A stretch of DNA of 7,158 bases from Gammaproteobacteria bacterium (GCA_030620735.1 JAUXDV010000101.1:1-7158), one strand, 5' to 3'; positions 1 through 5,120 are shown, numbered from the stretch's first letter. Program-made: numbers and translations. Notes: generated by a model from the letters alone, not told the origin.

Positions 1-358
1 GCATCTGTTCGGCAAAGACAAGGATGCCTACTGGAAATCCTACGACTGGAACCGGGCGATCAGCGCCGCCATGAAGGAGGGCGGCGCCGACTACAGCGGC
101 GGGTACGGCTTCATTGAAACCGCCATGTACTGGCCCCTGGCGCACATGGTCGCCCCCAAAGAGCAGTCGCTGGGATGCGCCGATTGCCACAGCAAGGATG
201 GACGGCTTGCTGCAGTCACAGATTTTTACCTGCCGGGACGGGATAAAAACTCTCTGCTCGACATCATCGGCTGGCTCGCAGTGGTTGGCACCCTCGGCGG
301 CGTGGCCTTCCATGGCCTGATGCGCATGCTCTTCGCCAGAAGAAGGAGGAACAAGTAA
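1..358 (+). CDS. otr: Octahaem tetrathionate reductase family c-type cytochrome, C-terminal part (5' end outside window)
   Basis: Open reading frame enters from the left edge; the first complete codon is at base 2 and 118 residues are visible to the TAA at 356-358. Seen: one haem motif CADCH (fragment residues 59-63) followed by SKDGRL, a preceding PLAHMV histidine (residue 48) that could be a distal haem ligand, and a C-terminal membrane helix (about 87-111) ending in a basic FARRRRNK tail. The block MYWPLAHMVAPKE followed by CADCHSKDGRL is what I recall from the end of the OTR family, periplasmic octahaem enzymes; the Shewanella member reduces tetrathionate, nitrite and hydroxylamine in vitro. 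The C-terminal helix would anchor this one in the inner membrane with its haems in the periplasm. The stop overlaps the next start by one base, so it is translationally coupled to the cytochrome b gene, its probable electron donor. The other haems cannot be checked here. The family call is fairly firm; the substrate is unknown. Confidence 0.8.
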   Translation, partial: HLFGKDKDAYWKSYDWNRAISAAMKEGGADYSGGYGFIETAMYWPLAHMVAPKEQSLGCADCHSKDGRLAAVTDFYLPGRDKNSLLDIIGWLAVVGTLGGVAFHGLMRMLFARRRRNK

Positions 359-954
359 TGGAAAGGGTATTAATGTACAACCGTTTCGAACGCCTGTGGC
401 ACTGGTCCTCGGCGCTGCTGATCCTGCTGCTGCTTTTCACCGGCTTCGAGATTCATGGAACCTATACGCTGCTGGGCTTCGAGATGGCTGTCGATGTTCA
501 CATTATCAGCGCCTGGACGCTGATCGGGCTGTGGGTGCTCGCCATCTTCTGGCACATGGTCACCGGGGAGTGGAGACAGTATGTTCCTTCGAGCGCCAAC
601 AAGCTCATTGCCATGATGAAATATTATGGCATCGATATTTTTATGGGCGGAGGACATCCGCATCACAAGACCCGCAAGGAGAAGCTCAACCCCATGCAGC
701 GCCTCGCCTACCTGGCGTTGCACGTGATGATATTGCCCTTCTCTGTACTCAGCGGCCTGTTTTATTACTTCTATCCCTACTGGGGGAACATCGGTCTCGG
801 CGGCTTGAGCCTGGTTTCGATCGCATTGATTCATACAGCGCTGGCTTTTGCGATGCTGTCGTTTTTGATCGTGCATCTCTATCTCGCCCTGACCACCAGC
901 GAAGAGCCACTGGGTTACCTGAAGGCCATGACGCATGGGTATGAAAACGAGTAA
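358..954 (+). CDS. Membrane cytochrome b (cytochrome b561 / b6-type domain), quinol-to-OTR electron donor
   Basis: 198 residues, the usual length for small di-haem cytochrome b subunits of the thiosulfate reductase/hydrogenase/formate dehydrogenase type. Seen: about four hydrophobic helices (16-36, 48-69, 115-137, 150-178) with histidines suited to haem b ligation (H15 in LWHW, H48, H66, H122, H159, H173), and a soluble loop between helices 2 and 3 with an HPHH cluster (100-103). GGAGG eight bases upstream supports the ATG at 358; the ATG at 373 is a weaker alternative. The TAATG overlap with the OTR gene makes them one transcript and a probable complex: quinol is oxidised in the membrane and electrons go to the anchored octahaem cytochrome. 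The direction of electron flow is inferred, not seen. No recognised gene symbol. Confidence 0.85.
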   Translation: MERVLMYNRFERLWHWSSALLILLLLFTGFEIHGTYTLLGFEMAVDVHIISAWTLIGLWVLAIFWHMVTGEWRQYVPSSANKLIAMMKYYGIDIFMGGGHPHHKTRKEKLNPMQRLAYLALHVMILPFSVLSGLFYYFYPYWGNIGLGGLSLVSIALIHTALAFAMLSFLIVHLYLALTTSEEPLGYLKAMTHGYENE

Positions 955-969
955 CCGCCACGCAAAACC

Positions 970-1055
970 GTCATTGCGAGCGAAGCGAAGCAATCTGGAA
1001 TGCTGCTAAACCGAAGCCATCTGGATTGCCGCGTCGTTCCACTCCTCGCAATGAC
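970..1055. repeat. Dispersed palindromic repeat (GTCATTGCGAG type)
   Basis: The 11-base arm GTCATTGCGAG (970-980) is exactly reverse-complemented at 1045-1055, and GCAATC (990-995) is reverse-complemented as GATTGC (1024-1029). Between the arms are GAAGC-rich stretches and a variable centre, so the whole 86 bases can fold as a branched hairpin. Repeats of this CGTCATTGCGAG...GCAATCC design are scattered through intergenic regions of many bacterial genomes. It lies between the cytochrome b stop and the HAO-like gene and might reduce read-through, but it has no T-tract and so is not a classical terminator. Confidence 0.75.
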
Positions 1056-1070
1056 AGTGAATTTTAAACA

Positions 1071-1097
1071 TTGGTATGGATATGATTTGCATACCAA
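1071..1097. promoter_or_regulatory. Perfect 8-base dyad, candidate operator of the HAO-like operon
   Basis: TTGGTATG (1071-1078) and CATACCAA (1090-1097) are exact reverse complements separated by 11 bases. The dyad ends 31 bases before the ATG at 1129. A TATGAT hexamer sits between the arms, so a protein bound here would cover the -10 element. Alternatively it is an RNA hairpin in the leader. No regulator family is recognised from the sequence alone. Confidence 0.4.
1081..1086 (+). promoter_or_regulatory. Possible -10 element (TATGAT) for the HAO-like operon
   Basis: TATGAT matches five of six bases of the sigma-70 -10 consensus and would put the start of transcription near 1093, giving a leader of about 36 bases. 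No good -35 hexamer is seen 16-18 bases upstream (TGAATT at 1058-1063 is poor), so if real the promoter would depend on an activator. Weak evidence. Confidence 0.3.
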
Positions 1098-1128
1098 CAA
1101 ATAAGAATAGTTATAGGAGAGAGACAAA

Positions 1129-2637
1129 ATGAAGCCATCCCGTCAGACCTCATTTTCCACCTTGATTATCATCGGGAGTCTGCTCTCAATGCTGTTGTTC
1201 AGCACTACAGTATTTGCCGCCAAGGTGACTTTGGATCCTGAAAGCTGGGGTTCTGAAGAGGGCAAGGCATGCATCGACTGTCACAGCAAATCATCGGCGG
1301 GCCTGACCCACCAGTGGAAAAACAGCGCCCATGCGCAGGCGAATGTCAACTGTCTCGACTGCCACCAGGCCTATGAGGATGACGTCGATGCCATAGAGCA
1401 TGAAGGCAGCGTCATCGCCACCATTGTCTCCCCCAAGGATTGCGGCCGCTGTCATGAGACAGAACTCAAGCAGCAGCAGGGTTCTGTGCATACACAGGCG
1501 CTCTCCATCATCGAGAACCGCATGCCGGCGCTCGCCGAACATTTCGGCAGCCCCACAATCAACGATGCCGGTTGTGCAAAATGCCATGGCTCCAAGGTTC
1601 TGGTGCGCGGTGACGGCACCCTGGATCCCGCCACGTGGCCCAATTCAGGGATTGGACGCATCAACCCGGACGGATCGGTGGGATCCTGCTCCGCCTGCCA
1701 TGGACGCCACCAGTTTTCAAAGGCGCAGGCGCGTGAACCTGCTGCCTGCGTCTACTGCCATTCGGGACCGGATTCACCGGACAAAGAGATCTACGCAACC
1801 TCAAAACACGGCATGATGTACGAGGCGCACAAGGGGGAGATGAATATGGACAGTGACCAGTGGGTTGCCGGCAAGGATTACTCTGCCGCCCCGACCTGCG
1901 TCACCTGCCACATGGGCGCAGCCGGAAAGATGAAATCCAATCATGATGTCGGTATGCGGGACTCCTGGAATCTCAATGCCGTCGTCTCCGAACAGCAATA
2001 CCTGGTCATCTTTGAAGATGGAAGCAAGCGTGAACTCTCCACTTCCGACCCGCTGCCGCGAAAAGGCGAAAGCATCAGCAAACTCGATGGCAGCATGGGG
2101 AAGGTCAAGGCCGTGGCCTCACCCAAACGCCGGCGCCAGGCGATGACATCGGTCTGTCTCGAGTGCCACAGCAAGGGTTTTGCCAACAACGCCATGCAGC
2201 AGTTCGACAATGTCGTCGAGCTCTTCAACGAAAAGTATGGAAAACCTGCACAGGCTATCATGCAGGAACTCTATTCGGAGAAGGTGTTGACACCCCTCCC
2301 CTTTGACGAACCTGTTGAGATCACCTACTGGAAACTGTGGCATAACAGCGGCACACTCGCCCGCCACGCCGCCGCAATGACGAGCCCGAGTATGACATGG
2401 AAAGGCATGAACGATGTCGGCAGCGACTTTTACGGCAAGTTCCTCGGCCAGGTGCGTGATGCAGCAGGCAAGGAGAGAGGCGACGCACTGATCAAGAAGC
2501 ATGTCAATGATTCAGAGCATCATGACTGGCTCAATCACCCTGGTAAAGCAAATCCCATACTCGGTTTTGGCAAAGGTAAAAATGAAGGGGAGAGCGAGAG
2601 TGAAGGCGCCGGTGAAGAGAAAGCCAATGAAGATTAA
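1129..2637 (+). CDS. haoA: Octahaem hydroxylamine oxidoreductase-like cytochrome c, probably reductive (HAO-like)
   Basis: 502 residues with a signal peptide (1-30, cut near VFA/AK), so periplasmic. Eight CXXCH motifs are seen: residues 48, 75, 105, 149, 187, 207, 257 and 343. Family marks of octahaem HAO include SKHGMMYEAHK after haem 6 (H227), APTCVTCHMG at haem 7, CLECHSKGF at haem 8, and the C-terminal block YWKLWHNSG...ARHAAAM (400-417). In true HAO that block continues into a DYTxWHG-type motif bearing the tyrosine that cross-links the P460 haem; here it reads SPSMTWKGM (419-427) with no tyrosine. Known enzymes without it are thought to run reductively (nitrite or hydroxylamine reduction). 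The following haoC-like gene supports a HaoA-HaoC pair fed by quinol. The start is set by AGGAGAG seven bases before the ATG. The last 20 residues are a K/G/E-rich low-complexity tail. Family is firm; the reaction is inferred. Confidence 0.88.
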   Translation: MKPSRQTSFSTLIIIGSLLSMLLFSTTVFAAKVTLDPESWGSEEGKACIDCHSKSSAGLTHQWKNSAHAQANVNCLDCHQAYEDDVDAIEHEGSVIATIVSPKDCGRCHETELKQQQGSVHTQALSIIENRMPALAEHFGSPTINDAGCAKCHGSKVLVRGDGTLDPATWPNSGIGRINPDGSVGSCSACHGRHQFSKAQAREPAACVYCHSGPDSPDKEIYATSKHGMMYEAHKGEMNMDSDQWVAGKDYSAAPTCVTCHMGAAGKMKSNHDVGMRDSWNLNAVVSEQQYLVIFEDGSKRELSTSDPLPRKGESISKLDGSMGKVKAVASPKRRRQAMTSVCLECHSKGFANNAMQQFDNVVELFNEKYGKPAQAIMQELYSEKVLTPLPFDEPVEITYWKLWHNSGTLARHAAAMTSPSMTWKGMNDVGSDFYGKFLGQVRDAAGKERGDALIKKHVNDSEHHDWLNHPGKANPILGFGKGKNEGESESEGAGEEKANED

Positions 2638-3256
2638 TAATCTGCTGCCGGCATTCATTACCCGGCATGTGCTTTTTGCCCTGATTATCGGTGGAGTGGC
2701 CGGCATCGGATTTATACTCTTTTTGACAGAGTTCGACCACTTCACCAGCAGCGAGGAGTTCTGCACCACCTGCCACTCCATGGAACTGGCTGCCGAACCC
2801 TATCGCAATTCGCCACATTACAAACCGGCTTCAGGCGTTCGCGCCAGCTGCGGCGACTGCCATGTCTCCGAAGGCGTCTTCGCCGCCACCTGGGATCACT
2901 TCATCGGCACCAAGGATTTGATCAGGCAGCTGTTCGGTGAAAATTATGATGACCCGGTGGTCAACGCCCTGCATCTTCCCGAAGCGGCCTTTGCAGCCAG
3001 AGAGTGGTTCAAGAAGCGGGATTCAGCAACCTGCAAGCGTTGTCATGTCAAAGAGGCGATCTTTGGCGAGCGCCCCGACACACAGCAGATCCATCTCGAG
3101 GATGCAAAGGAGAAGAGCTGTATCGAGTGCCACTACAACCTGGTGCATCGCCATGTGCCGGATAAAAAAACCTTTAAACGCGAAGCATGGAATAGCATGA
3201 TCGAAGAAGAGTTCGGCCTGGAGAAGGGAACGGCGAAAAAATTACTAGGGAAATAG
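2627..3256 (+). CDS. haoC: NapC/NirT-family tetrahaem c-type cytochrome, quinol dehydrogenase partner of the HAO-like enzyme
   Basis: From the ATG at 2627 the product is 209 residues, normal for the NapC/NirT family. One N-terminal membrane helix (about 15-34) is followed by a periplasmic domain with four haem motifs: CTTCH (46-50), CGDCH (75-79), CKRCH (136-140) and CIECH (165-169). The CTTCHSM, ASCGDCHV and CIECHYNLVHRHVP contexts are typical of the family. It should oxidise menaquinol or ubiquinol and pass electrons to the upstream HAO-like cytochrome. Its first 11 bases overlap the end of that gene. The frame is open back to ATGs at 2501 and 2582, but these add a basic stretch before the membrane helix that the family lacks; GAAGAGA just upstream favours 2627. 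Downstream lies the first heptamer array. Confidence 0.85.
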   Translation: MKINNLLPAFITRHVLFALIIGGVAGIGFILFLTEFDHFTSSEEFCTTCHSMELAAEPYRNSPHYKPASGVRASCGDCHVSEGVFAATWDHFIGTKDLIRQLFGENYDDPVVNALHLPEAAFAAREWFKKRDSATCKRCHVKEAIFGERPDTQQIHLEDAKEKSCIECHYNLVHRHVPDKKTFKREAWNSMIEEEFGLEKGTAKKLLGK

Positions 3257-3261
3257 GGGAT

Positions 3262-3341
3262 AGGAGTCTTAAGTCGTAAGTCTTAAATCAATCCCTCCCG
3301 ACTTAAGACTTACGACTTAAGACTTAAGACTTACGACTTCG
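3262..3341. repeat. Inverted GACTTAN heptamer array, copy 1
   Basis: Left arm: four 7-base units 3262-3289 (AGGAGTC, TTAAGTC, GTAAGTC, TTAAATC). Right arm: six units 3300-3341 in opposite orientation (GACTTAA, GACTTAC, GACTTAA, GACTTAA, GACTTAC, GACTTCG). Bases 3265-3286 pair without mismatch with 3303-3324 (22 pairs), and the stem continues to 3289/3300 around a 10-base loop. It starts five bases after the haoC-like stop and ends at the ribosome-binding site of the next gene. It is A/T-rich with no T-tract, so it is not a standard terminator, though so strong a hairpin could protect or attenuate the transcript. Confidence 0.85.
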
Positions 3342-3353
3342 AGGAAAAATAGA

Positions 3354-3599
3354 ATGCTACTATCTTTAGGTTGTCAAACCATGCGCGAAGGCGTGATTGC
3401 CACGCTGATCTTTTTTCTCGCCGGCGTGTTGTTGATTCTCGCCAGTGTTTATATCGTTCCACAGATTTGGAACCTGCAGCACATCATTATGTTTATCGGC
3501 TTTATGCTGCTACTGCTCGCCCCCATCATCCTGGTATCGACATTTCTGCTCTCTGTGCTGCCGAATGCCAAGAAAAAAATGGATCAGTGCGATCACTGA
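3354..3599 (+). CDS. Small two-helix membrane protein, paralogue A (unknown function)
   Basis: 81 residues, not a family I can name. Two hydrophobic helices (about 14-37 and 43-69) are joined by a short loop; Cys7 sits in an LGCQTMREG head, and a basic tail ends in MDQCDH, a Cys-x-His at the very C-terminus (C79, H81). Basic residues at both ends suggest both termini face the cytoplasm. GAGG nine bases upstream of the ATG supports the start. It is homologous in layout and sequence to the products at 3852-4067 (shared REGV, AGVLLIL and HIIM blocks) and at 4116-4355 (shared LP....D.C.H tail). Its place after the haoA-haoC pair suggests a link to the cytochromes, but no function can be assigned. 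The Cys/His ends might bind metal. Confidence 0.8.
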   Translation: MLLSLGCQTMREGVIATLIFFLAGVLLILASVYIVPQIWNLQHIIMFIGFMLLLLAPIILVSTFLLSVLPNAKKKMDQCDH

Positions 3600-3623
3600 C
3601 TACCAGATTGCTAGAGGAGAATT

Positions 3624-3803
3624 ATGATGATTTCAGAACGGTGCAAAAACCAAAAAGTCTGTTTTTTCCATTTGACGCCGCTCTATACGCGAACCGGATG
3701 GTATTTCAAAGTGCGTGTACAACACCATAGCAGGGGTCCGTTTCACATGCTGCGAGATGCGAAAAATGCAGCGAAAGAGCAGCTCAAGAGTCATACGCAT
3801 TAA
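3624..3803 (+). CDS. 59-residue mini-protein with WYF...GPF motif (hypothetical)
   Basis: ATG at 3624 to TAA at 3801-3803, 59 codons. An AGAGGAGA ribosome-binding sequence lies a few bases before tandem ATGs (3624 and 3627). The product has no signal peptide or membrane helix, is basic and His-rich, and contains GWYFKVR (25-31), then RGPF (37-40), then an Ala/Lys-rich helix-like tail (DAKNAAKEQLKSHTH). The spacing of WYF-x-R, GPF and a helix with alternating Ala recalls short bacterial proteins with a WYFxTREG...GPF pattern (the DUF6316-like type), but this is from memory and uncertain. The gap to paralogue A is 24 bases, so co-transcription is likely. Cys7 and Cys13 could form a pair. Function unknown. 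Confidence 0.6.
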   Translation: MMISERCKNQKVCFFHLTPLYTRTGWYFKVRVQHHSRGPFHMLRDAKNAAKEQLKSHTH

Positions 3804-3851
3804 AATATCGGGGCGTGTGCTGGAAAGGCCTTTTGCTGATGCTATGAATCG

Positions 3852-4067
3852 ATGAAAATGCTCTCTTTCGGGTGTAATTCGTTACGCGAAGGTGTTACGA
3901 CAGCGATTGTTTTCTCTATTGCCGGAGTGTTGCTGATATTGACCGCACGCTTCATTATTCCGGCAATCTCCTACCTTCCCCATATCATCATGCTTTCCGG
4001 CAGTGTCCTGCTGCTGTTTGTACCCGTGATTATTGTTGCTACGATCTTAAAAAATCGTAAAGCCTGA
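3852..4067 (+). CDS. Small two-helix membrane protein, paralogue B, shortened tail
   Basis: 71 residues. The N-terminal half closely matches paralogue A: FGCNSLREGV against LGCQTMREGV, an identical AGVLLIL helix segment, then HIIM and a second helix. It keeps the N-terminal Cys (C8) but stops at ILKNRKA, so it lacks the LP....D.C.H tail found in the other two copies. The stop is about 20 bases before a hairpin repeat, so the tail may have been lost when that repeat arrived. The start is uncertain: ATG at 3852 or 3858, neither with a clear ribosome-binding site, and the frame is closed by a stop at 3837-3839. It may be a decaying duplicate; coding capacity is otherwise intact. Confidence 0.65.
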   Translation: MKMLSFGCNSLREGVTTAIVFSIAGVLLILTARFIIPAISYLPHIIMLSGSVLLLFVPVIIVATILKNRKA

Positions 4068-4078
4068 CGACCTGCCCT

Positions 4079-4109
4079 TAACCCTAACCCTCTCCCAACG
4101 GGAGAGGGG
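4079..4109. repeat. CCCTCTCCC / GGGAGAGGG hairpin repeat between convergent genes
   Basis: CCCTCTCCC (4088-4096) and GGGAGAGGG (4100-4108) are exact reverse complements with a three-base loop, preceded by TTAACCCTAAC. This ACCCTAACCCTCTCCC...GGGAGAGGG form is a common dispersed intergenic repeat in proteobacteria. It lies in the 48 bases between two converging genes, so it could stop transcription from both sides, although no T-tract follows on either strand. Confidence 0.7.
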
Positions 4110-4115
4110 ACTGAA

Positions 4116-4355
4116 TTAGTGCTGGCAAAGATCCAGTTGACGACTGACTTTCGGCAGCATAATCGCAATAATGGTCACTGCCATAATAACCACCCCGACA
4201 ACGATTGAGATAAATCCCAGTGCGAGAAAAGTCGCCGGCAATGCCGACTGCAACGATAATTGCTGTGCCACAAGCACCAGAACAATCCCGGTGACGAATA
4301 AAACGACAGATGAGACGACTGCCTTTTTCATCGCATCACATGCTGATTTAATCAT
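4116..4355 (-). CDS. Small two-helix membrane protein, paralogue C (unknown function)
   Basis: 79 residues from the ATG at 4355-4353. GGGGTGA a few bases upstream picks this start over an ATG further out at 4484, which would run through the promoter and part of the heptamer array. Two hydrophobic helices (about 12-33 and 41-67), Cys6 in an SACDAMKK head, and a tail ending LPKVSRQLDLCQH (C77, H79). The LP....D.C.H ending aligns with paralogue A, and the VVLFVTGIVLVLV helix aligns with its FFLAGVLLIL. It points the same way as the nap genes and follows napC after 168 bases, with a promoter of its own in between. Not a family I can name; a role beside Nap is only suggested by position. Confidence 0.8.
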   Translation of the reverse strand: MIKSACDAMKKAVVSSVVLFVTGIVLVLVAQQLSLQSALPATFLALGFISIVVGVVIMAVTIIAIMLPKVSRQLDLCQH

Positions 4356-4389
4356 GTTTTCACCCCATACTTTTTGATTGACTGTCGCT

Positions 4390-4418
4390 ATATTAGCATT
4401 TAATAATGTTCTAATCAA
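4390..4418 (-). promoter_or_regulatory. Sigma-70-like promoter for paralogue C
   Basis: Reading the minus strand: -35 TTGATT (4418-4413), a 17-base spacer, and -10 TAATAT (4395-4390); each hexamer matches four of six consensus bases. Transcription would start near 4383 and give a leader of about 28 bases before the ATG at 4355. The surrounding sequence is much more A/T-rich than the genes. Confidence 0.45.
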
Positions 4419-4447
4419 TAGCAAGTGGGGTAGATTGATGAATATTA

Positions 4448-4524
4448 ATAAGTCCTCAGTCGGAAGTCTTAAGTCGCGAATCAATAAACATCTATTGACT
4501 TACGACTTACGACTTATGACTTAT
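4448..4524. repeat. Inverted GACTTAN heptamer array, copy 2
   Basis: Exactly four 7-base units on each side. Left arm 4448-4475: ATAAGTC, CTCAGTC, GGAAGTC, TTAAGTC. Right arm 4497-4524: GACTTAC, GACTTAC, GACTTAT, GACTTAT. The arms pair at 24 of 28 positions around a 21-base loop. The last base of the array is the first base of the napC stop codon (complement, 4524-4526). Same unit and architecture as the array at 3262-3341. Confidence 0.85.
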
Positions 4525-5120
4525 TACAGACCGGCTTTTTTAGCAGCCTCTTCCCAGCCTTTCGGCAGATGGTGGGCAATGCCCTTGTGGCAATCGATGC
4601 AGGTTTTGGTTGGGTTCTTTCCATCCATCGCGTCCCACACGTGCGGATCGTGCTGATCTGCGCCGCGTGACTGCTGCTTCTCCAGATCCATGGATTCATA
4701 GTTATGACAGTTGCGGCATTCGCGCGAGTCATTGGCCTTCATGCGCTTCCATTCGCTCAGCGCCATCGTCAGGCGGTAATCTTCAAACTTCTCCTTGGTA
4801 TCGATAGTTCCCAGCATCTTATGATACAACTCGGCTGAAGCCTGGATCTTGCGCTTGACCTTGTAGATCCACTCTTTGGGCACATGGCAGTCGGGACAGG
4901 TCGCCCTGACTCCCGTGCGGTTGGTAAAGTGCACCGTCTCCTGCAGTTCCTGGTAGACGTTGTCTTTCATCTCGTGACATGAGATGCAAAACTCCTCTGT
5001 ATTCGTCATTGCAAGCGACCAGTTAAAGCCACCCCACAGGATGATACCCAGAACAATGCCAAACAGCAGTGTCATTGAGGCAAAGCCCATCATTACTCTC
5101 TTTTTACTTGTTGGCGTCAT
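4524..5120 (-). CDS. napC: NapC tetrahaem c-type cytochrome, quinol dehydrogenase of periplasmic nitrate reductase
   Basis: 198 residues, normal for NapC. One N-terminal membrane helix (about 10-30) is followed by haem motifs CISCH (45-49), CPDCH (75-79), CRNCH (135-139) and CIDCH (174-178). The blocks CISCHEM, GVRATCPDCHVPKEW, ANDSRECRNCH and TKTCIDCHKGIAHHLP are typical of NapC/NirT. It oxidises quinol at the periplasmic face of the inner membrane and reduces NapB/NapA. The start at 5120 is supported by GGGGAG five bases upstream. It is last in the minus-strand order napG-napH-napB-napC, as in the E. coli nap operon, which favours NapC over NirT. The 99 bases separating it from napB carry no clear promoter, so it probably shares the nap transcript. 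Confidence 0.9.
   Translation of the reverse strand: MTPTSKKRVMMGFASMTLLFGIVLGIILWGGFNWSLAMTNTEEFCISCHEMKDNVYQELQETVHFTNRTGVRATCPDCHVPKEWIYKVKRKIQASAELYHKMLGTIDTKEKFEDYRLTMALSEWKRMKANDSRECRNCHNYESMDLEKQQSRGADQHDPHVWDAMDGKNPTKTCIDCHKGIAHHLPKGWEEAAKKAGL

Noticed and set aside
370..993. Minus-strand ORF of 207 codons opposite the cytochrome b gene
   Set aside because: Antisense shadow of a clear membrane protein gene; composition is Gln/Arg/His-rich without motifs and it starts within the palindromic repeat.
1087..1116. TTGCAT (1087-1092) with TTATAG (1111-1116) as a promoter for the HAO-like gene
   Set aside because: The -10 would overlap the ribosome-binding site and start transcription at or inside it, which leaves no usable leader.
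3262..3341. CRISPR array
   Set aside because: The repeated unit is 7 bases with no unique spacers and the units reverse orientation around a loop; no cas genes are present.
3262..3341. Rho-independent terminator of the HAO/HaoC operon
   Set aside because: Strong stem, but A/T-rich and not followed by a T-tract; the sequence leads straight into a ribosome-binding site.
4413..4440. FNR-type site near the paralogue C promoter (AATCAA ... TTGAT)
   Set aside because: The half-sites face the wrong way and are too far apart for the TTGAT-N4-ATCAA arrangement.
4378..4656. Plus-strand ORF of 92 codons across the heptamer array
   Set aside because: It runs through the promoter of paralogue C and the repeat, then antisense through napC; no ribosome-binding site or protein-like composition.
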